The position numbers and the translations under genes were made by a program. The notes below the pieces were generated by a model that did no database searches, had not been told where the DNA came from, and was given only the letters and a program-made list of their open reading frames with translations. A stretch of 64,000 nt of DNA from Mucilaginibacter frigoritolerans (GTDB taxonomy: Bacteria; Bacteroidota; Bacteroidia; Sphingobacteriales; Sphingobacteriaceae). This document shows, piece by piece, positions 27,941 through 39,600 of the stretch (positions are counted from its first letter, which is position 1; each line of letters starts with the position of its first letter). Location of the stretch: NCBI RefSeq assembly GCF_007830615.1, contig NZ_VLLI01000009.1, positions 186,001-250,000 of the forward strand, given 5' to 3'.

Positions 27941-30900
27941 GGTGTTGAATTTCTAATAGATTGATTTGGATTAATTCTTCTGGCATAAGTGATGGATCAT
28001 CATAAGTAGTTTTATTTTGAACCCATGCAAAAACCAGCGGTAAAATAAATAGGGCAGCCAATGTTGAGGCAAACAGGCCGCCAATTACTGCCCTGCCTAG
28101 CGGAGCAGTTTGTTCCCCGGCCTCCCCAAGGCCAGAAGCCATTGGGATCATGCCTGCAATCATAGCCATACTGGTCATTAAAATAGGGCGCAAACGTATA
28201 GAAGCGGCAGTTATGGCCGCTTTGCTTGAATCACGAAATTCAAGTCTCAGTTTCTCGGCATTAGTAACGATAAGAATGGCATTTGCAACAGATACACCGG
28301 TCGACATGATCATCCCCATGTATGATTGCAGATTAAGCGTTGAACCCGTTAACAATAAAGCGGTTATTGATCCTAATATTACCGCCGGAATGGTTGATAA
28401 AACCGTTAAAGAAACCTTAAAAGATTGATAATTTGCTGCCAATAGCAGAAATATGACCAGGATAGCAAAAGCTAAACCATTTTGCAAACTATTTAAGGTT
28501 TCAGTCAAGAGACTCGACATTCCACCAATTTCAGCAATAAGACCTTTTGGTGGCTTCCCTAATGAATTTACGGCCTTTTGTACATCAGCCGTGGCTGATC
28601 CCAGGTCTTTTTTATAAATATTTGCACTTATGGTGATGAAACGGCGCGGGCCTGTGCGATCATACTCGCCGGGCTGATAATCAACCTTAAATTCGGCAAC
28701 ATCTGCAAGGGTTGGACTACTTTTACCCTTTAACAATGGAATTTCCTTTAGTTCATCCATAGTATTCATCACATATTCGGGCACCTGGATCTGCACCTGA
28801 TAGGTGTAGGCATTTTTATTATCCAACCATAAATTTTTCTCCGAAAAGCGACTTGAAGAAGTACTTGCAGTAACCGATCTTGAAATATCTTTTATATTAA
28901 GACCAAGCTGGGAAACTTTCAACCTATCCAGTGTTATAGCAATAACCGGAAACTTTAAGGGTTGATCTATTTCCACATCGCGCAGATACGGAATTTGTTT
29001 GAACTTATTTAAAACTTTATCACCGTAAGCTTCAATTTGCTGCATATTTTTTCCGGCAACCTGAACCTGTATCGGGGTTGATGCCCCCTGGCTCATAATC
29101 TTTTCCGTCATGTCAATCGGTTCAAAACTGATGGTCATTTCGGGTAATTCATATTTAATATTCTTACGTAGGGCATCTTTCAATTCGTCCATGTTCACCT
29201 TGTAATCTTCATCAAGGTTTACCTGTAAAACAGCTTCGTGGGTACCTGTATTAAATACATACAAATTACTGCTGCCAAAACTACTTGGAACCAAACCAAT
29301 ATAACCAGAAGTGATTTTTACATGGTGATTTACTGTTCTGTCAATAATTTGCAAAACCTGTTTAAATTTATCTTCTGTACGTTCTAATCGAGTGCCTTCA
29401 GGTTCTTTTAGCCTTATCTGAAACTGTCCGTTGTTTAATTTAGGCATCATATCTTTCCCTATAAAAACAAAACAAGTTGCAGCCAGGCCGATAATTACTA
29501 CAAGGTAAACCGGAACGATGATTTTTTTAGAAGGCATCATACGGGAGATGGTGTTCATATAACCCATTTTCATCCTTTCAAAAAAGCTATTTTCTTCCGG
29601 ATGCGCTTCTTCTTCTTCCAAATGCATATTTACCTGTATTTCTTCCGGCCGATCTAAAGCTTCCCCTGCATGCGCATGCTTCTTATGATGTACATAATGC
29701 TGATAGCGCTCTGCATTCATGATCCAATTACTAAAAATCGGAACCATTGTTTGTGATAGTAAAAAAGAAACAATCATGGTTAGGCCGATGGAGAGCGACA
29801 GGGGTAAAAACATGGCTCTTGGCACGCCATTCATCATAAACGAGGGAGCAAATACAGCCAGTATACATAATAATATAAGCAATTTAGGGAACGCAATCTC
29901 TACGCAGGCATCATGTATGGCAAGCTTTTTAGACTTTCCCATTTCCAGGTGCTGGTGAATATTTTCAATAGTCACTGTCGATTCATCAACCAGAATACCA
30001 ATGGCCAGCGAGAGTCCGCTCAAAGTCATTAGGTTAATGGTTTGCCCAAATAAACTTAATAGCAGTACGCCTATTAATATAGATACCGGTATGGTGGTTA
30101 CTACAATTATAGAGCTGCGCAGATCACCCAGAAAAAGTAATACCATCAAGGCGGTGAGCAAAGCACCCAAAGCACCTTCGGTCATCAGGCTTTTTACTGC
30201 ATTTACCACGAAAATGGACTGGTCAAACTCATAGGTTATTTTGACATCGTCAGGAAGCAGGTTCTGCATTTCGGGTAGCTTGCTTTTCAGATCCTGAACA
30301 ACTGTCCAGGTAGAAGCATCCGCGGTTTTAACTACAGGAATATATACTGAGCGTTTACCATTTATGAGTGCATAATCAACTGTTATATCAGCCGCATCAG
30401 TTACCCGCGCAATATCTTTTACATAAATGGGTATGCCATTTTTGGTAATTACAGGGATATCGCCAAAACTACTTACGTTGTTGATCAACGAGTTCATGGT
30501 AGTGAGATACATTTCATTCCCCAGCCTGAGATTACCTGATGGCGACATTACATTGTAATTGGATAATGCCGTAACTACTTCATCGGGAGTAAGATCAAAA
30601 CTGCGCAGTTTATTTGGATCAATACTCAATATAATTGACCTTGCATTTGAGCCGAAAGGAGGTGGGGCTGACAATCCAGGGATAGTAGAAAACATAGGCC
30701 GGATACGGGTTGCTGCCATATCATAAATATCTTTCAGGCTTTCGCTTTTACTATCCATCACCAGTTCACCAACAGGAAGTGAAGAAGCATCAAACCTGAT
30801 TACCTGCGGCGGCAAAGCACCTGGTGGGAAAAAGCTTTGCGCCCGATTAACCTGCAAGGCCACTTCTGCCGAAGCTTCGGCCATATTGGTGCTTTCATAA

Positions 30901-31184
30901 AATGAAAGCTTAATAAGGGTTAAACCCTGGATATTTTTACTGCTGATATTTTTTATACCATTCACATACAGAAATTGATCCTGCAAACGGGTAGAAAAAA
31001 AGCCCTCCATCTGCTGGGGTGACATTCCCCCATAGGATTCTATGATATAAATAGTTGGAAGGTTAAGTTGAGGGAAAATATCTATAGGGATTTTTATTGC
31101 ACTAAGCACTGCAAATATTAAAAGGCTCATGGTAACTACTATTACCGTGATGGGCCTTTTTAGTGCGGAGGTGATCATTGACAT
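27930..31184 (-). CDS. RND family efflux pump, HAE1/AcrB-like
   Basis: 1084 residues with the two-fold arrangement of six membrane helices plus a large periplasmic domain, twice. It starts MITSALKRPITVIVVTMSLLIFA. The proton-relay helix reads LAIGILVDESTVTIENIHQHLE, with Asp-Glu where AcrB has Asp-Asp. The central cytoplasmic linker is long, His- and Glu-rich (HHKKHAHAGEALDRPEEI to HPEENSFFERMK). It exports hydrophobic drugs, bile-salt-like compounds or solvents in relatives; the substrate here cannot be inferred. No TetR-type regulator is adjacent. Confidence 0.94.
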   Translation of the reverse strand: MSMITSALKRPITVIVVTMSLLIFAVLSAIKIPIDIFPQLNLPTIYIIESYGGMSPQQMEGFFSTRLQDQFLYVNGIKNISSKNIQGLTLIKLSFYESTNMAEASAEVALQVNRAQSFFPPGALPPQVIRFDASSLPVGELVMDSKSESLKDIYDMAATRIRPMFSTIPGLSAPPPFGSNARSIILSIDPNKLRSFDLTPDEVVTALSNYNVMSPSGNLRLGNEMYLTTMNSLINNVSSFGDIPVITKNGIPIYVKDIARVTDAADITVDYALINGKRSVYIPVVKTADASTWTVVQDLKSKLPEMQNLLPDDVKITYEFDQSIFVVNAVKSLMTEGALGALLTALMVLLFLGDLRSSIIVVTTIPVSILIGVLLLSLFGQTINLMTLSGLSLAIGILVDESTVTIENIHQHLEMGKSKKLAIHDACVEIAFPKLLILLCILAVFAPSFMMNGVPRAMFLPLSLSIGLTMIVSFLLSQTMVPIFSNWIMNAERYQHYVHHKKHAHAGEALDRPEEIQVNMHLEEEEAHPEENSFFERMKMGYMNTISRMMPSKKIIVPVYLVVIIGLAATCFVFIGKDMMPKLNNGQFQIRLKEPEGTRLERTEDKFKQVLQIIDRTVNHHVKITSGYIGLVPSSFGSSNLYVFNTGTHEAVLQVNLDEDYKVNMDELKDALRKNIKYELPEMTISFEPIDMTEKIMSQGASTPIQVQVAGKNMQQIEAYGDKVLNKFKQIPYLRDVEIDQPLKFPVIAITLDRLKVSQLGLNIKDISRSVTASTSSSRFSEKNLWLDNKNAYTYQVQIQVPEYVMNTMDELKEIPLLKGKSSPTLADVAEFKVDYQPGEYDRTGPRRFITISANIYKKDLGSATADVQKAVNSLGKPPKGLIAEIGGMSSLLTETLNSLQNGLAFAILVIFLLLAANYQSFKVSLTVLSTIPAVILGSITALLLTGSTLNLQSYMGMIMSTGVSVANAILIVTNAEKLRLEFRDSSKAAITAASIRLRPILMTSMAMIAGMIPMASGLGEAGEQTAPLGRAVIGGLFASTLAALFILPLVFAWVQNKTTYDDPSLMPEELIQINLLEIQHHEI

Positions 31185-31190
31185 ATCTTT

Positions 31191-32576
31191 TTATTTTAAC
31201 AAGTTTAAAACAGCATCAACCTGGTTCTCAGTAATGGCTTTGCGGAATAAAGCGTTCGAGTAATCGTATTTTGCCTGCATATAGTCGGTCTCTGCCCGGT
31301 AAAGAATATTAAGTGCAGCGTCTAGCGTAATAATATCCGACAAGCCATTTCTATACAATGAAAGGTTTTGCCGATAACTGTCATTAGCTGCTTTTAACTG
31401 ATTGGGGATTTCTTTAAGCCGACTTAGCGCAGTTTGCATCTCTACATCAGCCTGATTCGCACTTATAGCAAGCAATTGTTGTTGTTCCTGCAATTTTTTA
31501 TAAGCATAATCGGTACTGGCTTTTTGAGTGTGTTCTTTTAACTGCATCCTCCGCAGATCAAATAAATTATAAGAAATCCCTATACCTACCAGATAATTAC
31601 CTCGTTGAAAATCATATCCACTTGAAAGACTGTTATAGTTTCCTGATGCATCAACGCTTGATCCGCGCCCCCACGCTGCTGCAAGAACAGATATTTTGGG
31701 ATTGTAAAGCTTTTTGACCAGGCTTTCCCTTTGCAGATTATTTTCATAAACAGACCGGTAATAATTAATAATGGGATGATTAACAGTATCAGCAGGAAAT
31801 AAATAGGCCGATGACTTAGCAATCAGCGTTTTCTCAATCGTGGTATCGGGCTCAATTGACTGATAGGGAAGTCCGCTTACTGCTGAAAGTTGTAGCTGTA
31901 CCTGCTTAAGCTGATCATTAAGTTCAATATAATTCAGCCTGGCTTTAGATAACTCGGCCTGAGCTATACTGGTGTCCACACCAGCACGTACACCACTTTT
32001 AGCAAGCGACATAATGGAACGCAAAATTTGTTCCGTACGCTGAATATTGCGGTATTGAATGCCCAAAAAATCCTGCAAACGCAGTAATTGCAAATAGTTG
32101 CTTATGGTATAAGCCCTTAAATCGTATTTTGATTGGGCGTATTGATTTTGTTCAACATTGATATCTGCATTGGCAACTTTATTTTGAGCACCATATTTAC
32201 CAAAGTTGTAAACTTCCCAATTAAGAGCAGCAATACCCAAATTGTCGGATAAAGCTGTTGTTACATTTGTGTTATGAATACCACCTGAACTGGAAGGTAC
32301 GACACCCAAACCGAAATAAGGGCCGGTAACATTATTACTGGTACCGACATCGGCCTGGTAGTTTAAAGTAAGATCAGGAAGCCAGTTGTTTCGTGTTTCA
32401 GCGGCCTGTGCCTTACGGATAAGTATAGCAGCCGAATCGGTTATCAGTGTTGGTGCTTTTTGATCAACTGAATTAAGTAACGCTTTTAAAGTTACTATGG
32501 GTGATTGCTGTGCATCTGCAGTTATCGCCATAAAAAGCAACAACAAAATGCAAATGCATCTTTTTGAGGTTAACAT
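31191..32576 (-). CDS. TolC family outer-membrane efflux channel
   Basis: 461 residues: signal peptide (ending ITADAQ), then two long helix-rich repeats typical of TolC. Landmarks are AAETRNNWLPDLTLNYQAD near the first repeat and NLFDLRRMQLKEHTQKAS in the second, ending with ALNILYRAETDYMQAKYDYSNALFR. The gene is 6 bases upstream of the pump start, first in a three-gene export operon. Confidence 0.93.
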   Translation of the reverse strand: MLTSKRCICILLLLFMAITADAQQSPIVTLKALLNSVDQKAPTLITDSAAILIRKAQAAETRNNWLPDLTLNYQADVGTSNNVTGPYFGLGVVPSSSGGIHNTNVTTALSDNLGIAALNWEVYNFGKYGAQNKVANADINVEQNQYAQSKYDLRAYTISNYLQLLRLQDFLGIQYRNIQRTEQILRSIMSLAKSGVRAGVDTSIAQAELSKARLNYIELNDQLKQVQLQLSAVSGLPYQSIEPDTTIEKTLIAKSSAYLFPADTVNHPIINYYRSVYENNLQRESLVKKLYNPKISVLAAAWGRGSSVDASGNYNSLSSGYDFQRGNYLVGIGISYNLFDLRRMQLKEHTQKASTDYAYKKLQEQQQLLAISANQADVEMQTALSRLKEIPNQLKAANDSYRQNLSLYRNGLSDIITLDAALNILYRAETDYMQAKYDYSNALFRKAITENQVDAVLNLLK

Positions 32577-32664
32577 TTATTTAAGAAATTAATGAATGAA
32601 ATAGTTTAATAAAACAGCTATAACTGTTTACCAATCAGCCATATTTATGGCTAATAAACTATCA

Positions 32665-33036
32665 TCAAATGAGGAGCGTGCTGTTGAGCAGCCAGACTTG
32701 TTTACCATCAGAGAGATCTGACCGTATTTTATTTAATAAACCTGTAGTTATCGATATTCCGGCTGCAAAAACAGCTGGAAAAAGTATATTCAAAAAATAT
32801 AAAAAGCGTAAAAAAAATAATTTGGCAGGTTCTGCCAGCTTTTTCAGTAAAGTATTGAAGTCATTGTTACTATCTTCCGAATATTCCTGTTTACGCTTAT
32901 TAAAAGCCTTAACAAAAATATTTTCATCAGCAGGTGGATGGATACGACTAAACATGCCAAACCCTAAAAAAGGTTTTGCTACCAATAATAATACAGCTAA
33001 GCTGAAATATATTTTGGCTGTTTTATACAATTGCAT
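32665..33036 (-). CDS. Small two-helix membrane protein, unknown
   Basis: 123 residues with a hydrophobic helix at about 9-28 (KIYFSLAVLLLVAKPFLGFG) and another at about 75-100 (LRFLYFLNILFPAVFAAGIS), separated by an acidic/basic linker. An antisense ORF covers nearly the same bases; the minus-strand reading is preferred because it has an ATG start, a sensible membrane topology and the direction of the efflux operon 90 bases downstream. It may be part of that transcript. Function not recognised. Confidence 0.5.
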   Translation of the reverse strand: MQLYKTAKIYFSLAVLLLVAKPFLGFGMFSRIHPPADENIFVKAFNKRKQEYSEDSNNDFNTLLKKLAEPAKLFFLRFLYFLNILFPAVFAAGISITTGLLNKIRSDLSDGKQVWLLNSTLLI

Positions 33037-33235
33037 GTTTATATCTAAAGATATTATTTAACTAATATACAAAGATTAAAAGAATATGTTTTATAAACGC
33101 TGCTGTAACATTAATGTTGCGCTGTGCGTCTTACCGTTTTACAGCGTTGCAAAGTAGACAACCGATATTATTTTAATATTAATACACCTGAATATTTTAT
33201 ATAACTTGCCTTTAAAAATCAAAAACATCCAACAA

Positions 33236-35839
33236 ATGAAACTTTACAAAAGTCTACTGGCTTTATTAGTAGGTATCGGCGTGCATAACGTAAATGCGCA
33301 AAGTACTGATCAATCACCGGCAAAATACGACCAGCACAAGGTATTTTCACCGCTGTTTTACCCAGCTAAGGGAAATGAATACCGCGCCGCATCAGGTGCG
33401 CCGGGCGTAAAATACTGGCAAAACCATGCTGATTATAAACTCAACGTTACGTTAGATACAGCCAAACATCGTGTTAGCGGTACAACTGTAATTACTTATA
33501 CCAATAATAGTCCGGATCCACTTTCATTTTTGTGGCTGCAGGTTGACCAGAATATTTATCGCGAAGATTCTCGCGGTGAAGCTACCAGCCCCGTAACCGG
33601 CGGACGTTTCACTAATAAAACCTTTACTAATGGTGATGAAATTAAAGGCGTTTATGTAATTAAAAACGGGAAACAAGAAAAAGTTGATTACCTGGTAACC
33701 GACACCCGTATGCAAATAAAGCTGAGTGATACCTTAAGATCAGGCGGCAGTAAGCTTTTAATAAAAATTGATTATGCTTTTGATGTACCGGAATATGGTA
33801 CCGATAGAATGGGGCGTAAATTATTTAAAAACGGCTGGATTTATGAGCTTGCCCAATGGTACCCACGCATGGAAGTATATGATGATGTTACCGGATGGAA
33901 TGTGATTCCGTACATGGGCGCATCAGAGTTTTACCTGGAATATGGCAATTTCGATTACACGGTAACCGCTCCATCAAATATGGTGGTGGTTGGCTCAGGC
34001 GAATTGCTGAATCCACTGGAAGTATTAACACCTAAAATTATAAGCCGCCTTGCTTCAGCTAAAAACAGCGACAAAACGGTAATGATCAAAGATTCGGCAG
34101 AGTTAAACAACCCTGATCTGCATCCTCAAAAACCAACTCTTACCTGGCATTTCTTCTGCAAAAACTCACGTGATGTATCATGGGCAGCATCAAAAGCATT
34201 TATGTGGGATGCCGCACGGATAAACCTGCCAAGTGGTAAAAAAGCACTGGCACAATCCGTTTACCCGGTTGAAAGTAAAGGCATGGGTGCTTGGAGCCGC
34301 TCAACTGAGTATGTAAAAGCTTGTATTGAGCTTTACTCTAACGAATGGTTTGAATATACCTACCCGGTAGCTACCAACGTAGCAGGCATAGTAGGGGGGA
34401 TGGAATATCCTGGCATTGTATTTTGCGGATCGGATAACCAAAGTGGTGCATTATGGGAAGTTACTAACCATGAGTTTGGTCATAACTGGTTCCCGATGAT
34501 TGTAGGTTCAAATGAACGTAAATATGCATGGATGGATGAAGGTTTCAATACTTTTATCAATAAGGTAGACACTAAAGTTTTTAATAAAGGCGAATATTTT
34601 GAGCCGCAAGATCAGCATATGGCTGCACCCAATATGTTTTCAGCAGATGCTGATGCCATTATGAATACACCTGATGTTATTCAGCCAGATTACTTAGGTT
34701 ATGCAGCATATGAGAAACCGGCATTAGGCTTAACCATTTTACGTGAGCAGATATTAGGCGAAAAGCGCTTTGATTATGCTTTTCAAACATACATTAAACG
34801 TTGGGCATTTAAGCACCCAACTCCATGGGACTTTTTCCATACCATTGATAATGCTGCAGGTGAAGACCTAAGCTGGTTTTGGAATGAATGGTTCTTTAAC
34901 ACCTGGAAACTTGACCAGGCCGTTAAATCGATAGATTATCAGGACAATGACCCCTCAAAAGGAGCATTGATCACCATTGAAAACCTGGAAGAAATGGCCA
35001 TGCCGGTAACTATTGCCATCAAAGAAGAAAACGGCAAGACCGGAACAGTTAACTTACCTGCAGAAATATGGCAACGCGGTGCTAGCTGGACTTTTGCCTA
35101 TAAATCAACCTCAAAAATTGAATATGCCATTATTGACCCTGACCATGTTTTGCCTGATGTTAATCCTGAAAACAATTCATTTAGCGGTATAGCTATTCCG
35201 CAGGGAGTAACTGCTGCAACAGTTATAAAAACCTATATTGATGCCATCGGTGGTGAAAACAGATTAAAGGACGTAAAAGATCTTACTATAAATGCAGAAG
35301 GTTCTGTACAGGGCTTAGCCGTAATAAGGGTAAATAAGTATAAAACACCTGACGAGTTTTTTCAGGATATTTCTGTGCCTGCCTATAACAATTTAAATGT
35401 TAGCCATATCATTATTAATGGAGACAGTTTAAATGTGATGCAGATGAGAAAACAAGCTGTAATTCCGGCTACTGAAAAAGGCGCGGTTAAAGCCCGTTAT
35501 AAACTTTTCCCTGAGCTTGATTTTAATAAAAGTGGTTATAGCATGCAACTTGATCCAACAATAAAAGTTATTAATGGTCAGCTGGCCTACCTTGTAAAAG
35601 TAACTATGCCGGATGGTACAAAAGTAAACTACTTTTATGATCAGAAAACCGGCCTTAAATTAAAACAATTTACCGATGTAAAAGGCAGCACCCAAATGGA
35701 ATGGAGCGACTACAGAGATATCCAAACCGGGATAAAAATACCGTTCTCTGAAAAAACTACAGTAGTAGGGCAACCGATTGAATTTAAAGTCAAGACAACT
35801 GAAGTGAACAGTAATATATCAAATGATATTTTTAAATAA
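33236..35839 (+). CDS. Large M1 family metallopeptidase, secreted
   Basis: 867 residues from the ATG at 33236; the TTG at 33206 is rejected because the signal peptide begins [15 protein letters not shown] and ends VNAQ. The zinc site is His412, His416 and Glu435 (HEFGHNWF ... WMDEGFN), with catalytic Glu413 and the substrate motif GGMEYPGI. Beyond the catalytic domain is a C-terminal region of about 200 residues that starts near [19 protein letters not shown], a lipoprotein-carrier-like beta domain often attached to Bacteroidota peptidases. Probably digests peptides in the periplasm or at the surface. Confidence 0.93.
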   Translation: MKLYKSLLALLVGIGVHNVNAQSTDQSPAKYDQHKVFSPLFYPAKGNEYRAASGAPGVKYWQNHADYKLNVTLDTAKHRVSGTTVITYTNNSPDPLSFLWLQVDQNIYREDSRGEATSPVTGGRFTNKTFTNGDEIKGVYVIKNGKQEKVDYLVTDTRMQIKLSDTLRSGGSKLLIKIDYAFDVPEYGTDRMGRKLFKNGWIYELAQWYPRMEVYDDVTGWNVIPYMGASEFYLEYGNFDYTVTAPSNMVVVGSGELLNPLEVLTPKIISRLASAKNSDKTVMIKDSAELNNPDLHPQKPTLTWHFFCKNSRDVSWAASKAFMWDAARINLPSGKKALAQSVYPVESKGMGAWSRSTEYVKACIELYSNEWFEYTYPVATNVAGIVGGMEYPGIVFCGSDNQSGALWEVTNHEFGHNWFPMIVGSNERKYAWMDEGFNTFINKVDTKVFNKGEYFEPQDQHMAAPNMFSADADAIMNTPDVIQPDYLGYAAYEKPALGLTILREQILGEKRFDYAFQTYIKRWAFKHPTPWDFFHTIDNAAGEDLSWFWNEWFFNTWKLDQAVKSIDYQDNDPSKGALITIENLEEMAMPVTIAIKEENGKTGTVNLPAEIWQRGASWTFAYKSTSKIEYAIIDPDHVLPDVNPENNSFSGIAIPQGVTAATVIKTYIDAIGGENRLKDVKDLTINAEGSVQGLAVIRVNKYKTPDEFFQDISVPAYNNLNVSHIIINGDSLNVMQMRKQAVIPATEKGAVKARYKLFPELDFNKSGYSMQLDPTIKVINGQLAYLVKVTMPDGTKVNYFYDQKTGLKLKQFTDVKGSTQMEWSDYRDIQTGIKIPFSEKTTVVGQPIEFKVKTTEVNSNISNDIFK

Positions 35840-35917
35840 ATCAATTATTCAGTCCATTACTTTGTTTTAATGGAGAAAATATAAAATAAAATTTTGTTTT
35901 GCTTTATATTATATTAT

Positions 35918-35955
35918 AAATCCTGGCTCTATAAATAGAGCCAGGATTTTTTTTA
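35918..35955 (+). terminator. Terminator of the large M1 peptidase gene
   Basis: AAATCCTGGCTCTAT pairs with ATAGAGCCAGGATTT around a small loop and is followed by eight Ts. Confidence 0.9.
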
Positions 35956-36697
35956 TAGCATTTTTTCTTTAACACAACGTAACATCCATGTTAACAAACT
36001 AATTATTTCCTAACATATAATTTCGCTTTTTTTAACATAAACAATTGATTATCAGACAAATTAATACTAAGATAAAAACAACACTGGATTCTTTTTAAAA
36101 AAATTTAAAAAGAATTTGTTATTATTAAGTAAAATTGCTTATGTTCGTTTTTAGATGAATTAAAAAAACAAAATAAAACTAATGTTTTAGTGTGAAAAAT
36201 CGAATAAAAATTGCTCAAAACAGTACCTATTGTAAAATATTGTATTGCTTTAATAACATTTCAATTAAAATTCGCGCTTAAAAAATGATAAAAATTCAAC
36301 ATTAACTAATATTAATAATAACCATTTGATTAAACAATTACGTATCATCAAAAACAATTAAAGCAAGCCTTGGCTTGCGATGCCTGACATTAATGAATAA
36401 TACCAATCAACAGGTGAAAAAACAACAGGTCCTAAGATTGGTATAGCGGGGCACGATTACACAACACTTATTGTAATAACATTAAAATTTGAACACATAA
36501 AATTATGTAATGGAAGACTTTTGTGCTTTTTAAAAACAAAGTCTCATCTAAAAAACAATCGTTTTGATACATTAATATGCAATAGAAACAATATTTAATA
36601 AACTGATTACAAACATTTTAAAAAACAGATTAAATATGGGAAAATCAAATTAAGAACAATTAGCTCCGAAATTATTAACAAACTAAACAACCCAACA
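35956..36697 (+). promoter_or_regulatory. Long non-coding leader region of the SusC/SusD pair
   Basis: About 740 AT-rich bases without an ORF worth calling. It contains a 12-bp perfect AT palindrome (36088-36115), a GC-rich mini-hairpin (GCAAGCCTTGGCTTGC, 36363-36378) and a hairpin with arms ATACCAATC (36400-36408) and GATTGGTAT (36436-36444). The last two form the only GC-containing block of the region, so a structured leader or regulator site is plausible. No clear -33/-7 pair was found. Confidence 0.35.
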
Positions 36698-39600
36698 ATG
36701 AAAAAAAAATTACTATTTACTTTATTAATACCTTGTATAGCCGTGGGAGCAAAAGCCCACAGTTATGGAGGTAATAATATGCACGCATTTAAAGAAAATG
36801 CGGGACAAACTATAAAAGCTATTGCAACTATTAAAGGAACGGTGAAAGATACCAACGGTGAACCCTTAGTAGGTGTAAATATTGCTTTAAAAGGTACCGA
36901 TAAAGGTACCCAATCAGACGTTAACGGAAACTTCACTATTGAGGCAAATGCCGGAGATGTACTGGTTTTTACTTATATAGGCTATAACAAAACCGAAGTT
37001 AAAGTTACCGGACCAACGGTTAATGTTGTTTTAACTGCAGACTCAAAACAGCTAACGGAAGTTGTAGTAACTGCATTAGGTGTTAAAAGATCCGAAAAAT
37101 CACTGGTATACGCTAACCAGGTAGTTGGAGGAAGTGAGTTAAATGCTGTTAAAAGCGACAACCTGATGAATTCATTAAACGGTAAAGTTGCCGGTGTTGA
37201 CATTTCGCCAAGTTCATCTGGTGTTGGTGGCTCAGTTAAGGTTATTTTACGTGGTAGCAAAAATACACTACAAGGCAACCAGCCGTTGTATGTAATCGAT
37301 GGTGTGCCAATAACCAACACTTCCAACTCAAACGGACAGCCAAATGGTACTTATGGTGGATCACCGGATGGTGGAGACGGTATCTCGAACTTAAACCCGG
37401 ACGACATAGAAAGCATAACTGTACTTGAAGGAGCTGCTGCTTCTGCACTTTATGGTTACCAGGCTGCAAATGGTGTTATTCTGGTAACTACTAAGAAAGG
37501 TAAAGCTGGCAAAGCTCAGATCAATTTTTCATCATCTTACCTTAATGATGCGATCTCTTACAAACCAAAATTCCAGAATGAGTATGGTGAAACACCAAAC
37601 GGAAACCAAAGCTGGGGAGCAAAATTATCAACACCCAGCACAGCTAATAACCTGGGTGACTTTTATCAACACGGCAATAATTACACCAATGCCTTCAATT
37701 TCACTAGCGGATCAGATTTGGCGCAAACTTATTTTTCATATGCCAACACAACCGCCAATGGTGTGCAGCCTACCAATAGCCTGGAACGTAATAATTTCAC
37801 TTTCAGGGAAACAGCACATTTCTTGAATAATAAATTGACACTGGATGTAAATACCAATTACATTACCCAAAAAATAGATAATACGCCAGGTGAAGGATTT
37901 TATTTCAATACCCTGCCAGGCCTGTATTTGTTCCCGGTAGGTGTTGATATTCTTCCATATAAAAACAATTACGGCGTACCACAACCGGCACGTAACGGAT
38001 TACTAACCCAAAACTGGGTGGCTAATGAAGATATTCAACAAAACCCATGGTGGATATTGTACAAAAATCCAAACTATTCAACACGTAACCGGGCATTGTT
38101 CAACGCGAGCTTAAAATATGACGTAGCCGATTGGCTAAACATACAAGTACGTGGTAATGTTGACCGTGTAGCGGATACATGGGAGCAGGATTTGTATGCG
38201 GGCACTAACGCTGTATTAAGCGTGGCCAATGGGCAGTATACCCGCACTGATCAAACACTTACCCAAAGCTACGGCGATGCAATAGCTAACTTTAAAGTAC
38301 CTATGAAATCAGACTTTAAAATAGATGGTTTGGTAGGTGCAAGTATAACTGATGATAATACAATAGGAACAAAACTTAACCCCGGTTTAGGCCTTGCTAT
38401 TCCAAACGTATTTATTCAGCAAAATGTGTTAACATCAACCAGCACCAACGCAGCTACATTACCTTCAAACCGTAACCAGGTTCAATCTATATTTGGTAGT
38501 GTAAACTTCTCTTACAAAGGCTGGGCATATCTTACCGTTACTGAAAGGAATGATTGGGCATCTACGCTGGCATCGTTGGCCGGTACCAATAATTTTTCTT
38601 ATTCGTATCCATCAATTGGTTTATCATTTATCCTGAGCGATATGTTCAAACTACCTGATTTTATTAGTTATGCTAAGATACGTGGCTCCTATGCCGAGGT
38701 TGCTTCGCCAATTCCACCATACCTCACCAACCCGATCAATTACCTGGCAGGCGGCGGTGCTGTTAACTTCAATCAAGTAGAAGTACCCGATAATTTGAAG
38801 CCTACCGATACCAAATCAAAGGAAGGAGGTGTTGACTTGAAATTATTAAACAATAAGCTTAATTTTAGTTTCACCTATTATGAATCCAATAGTTACAACC
38901 AATTTATTCAATATACACCCAGTTCTTCCAGTATATATACTACCGGTTATTTAAATGCAGGAAATATCCAAAATCAGGGAGTGGAACTAACCCTGGGCTA
39001 TGATATTTTGAAAAGTAGTGATTTCGGATGGAACTCATCCTTAAATTACTCCAGCAATAAAAATAAGGTTATTGAGCTTAACCCTGCTGCTCCAACCACG
39101 CCGGTTATACTTACAGGCAGCGGACCTAATGCATACGAGTCTGCATTAGCTGTAGGAGGTTCATACGGTGATATCTACGGCGTTAAATATGAAAGAAACG
39201 CTGCAGGCCAAATCATGGTAAACTCAAGTGGTGCACCTATCAATAATGGTACTTTTGTTAAATTAGGTAACCCGAACCCGAAATTTCAAATGGGATGGAG
39301 CAACAGCTTTAACTACAAAAAATTCTCATTGAACTTCTTAGTTGACGGAAAGTTTGGAGGCCAGGTAATGTCAATGACCCAAATGCTGATGGATAGCTAC
39401 GGCACATCACTTGTTACCGGGCAAGCGCGTGATGCTGGAGGTGTAACTGTTAACGCTGTTGACCCAAGCGGAAAAGCAGTAACAAAGGTAGATGCTTACA
39501 CCTGGTATTCAACTATCGGAGGACGTTCGGGAATTGCTGAAGCTTATATGTATAGTGCAACAGTGGTACGTTTACGCCAGGCTTCATTGGGATACAATTT

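Noticed and set aside
32669..33061. Plus-strand ORF of 130 codons antisense to the two-helix protein
   Set aside because: The minus-strand reading has a proper start, two sensible membrane helices and the direction of its operon; the plus-strand product is Lys/Ser-rich with no fold.
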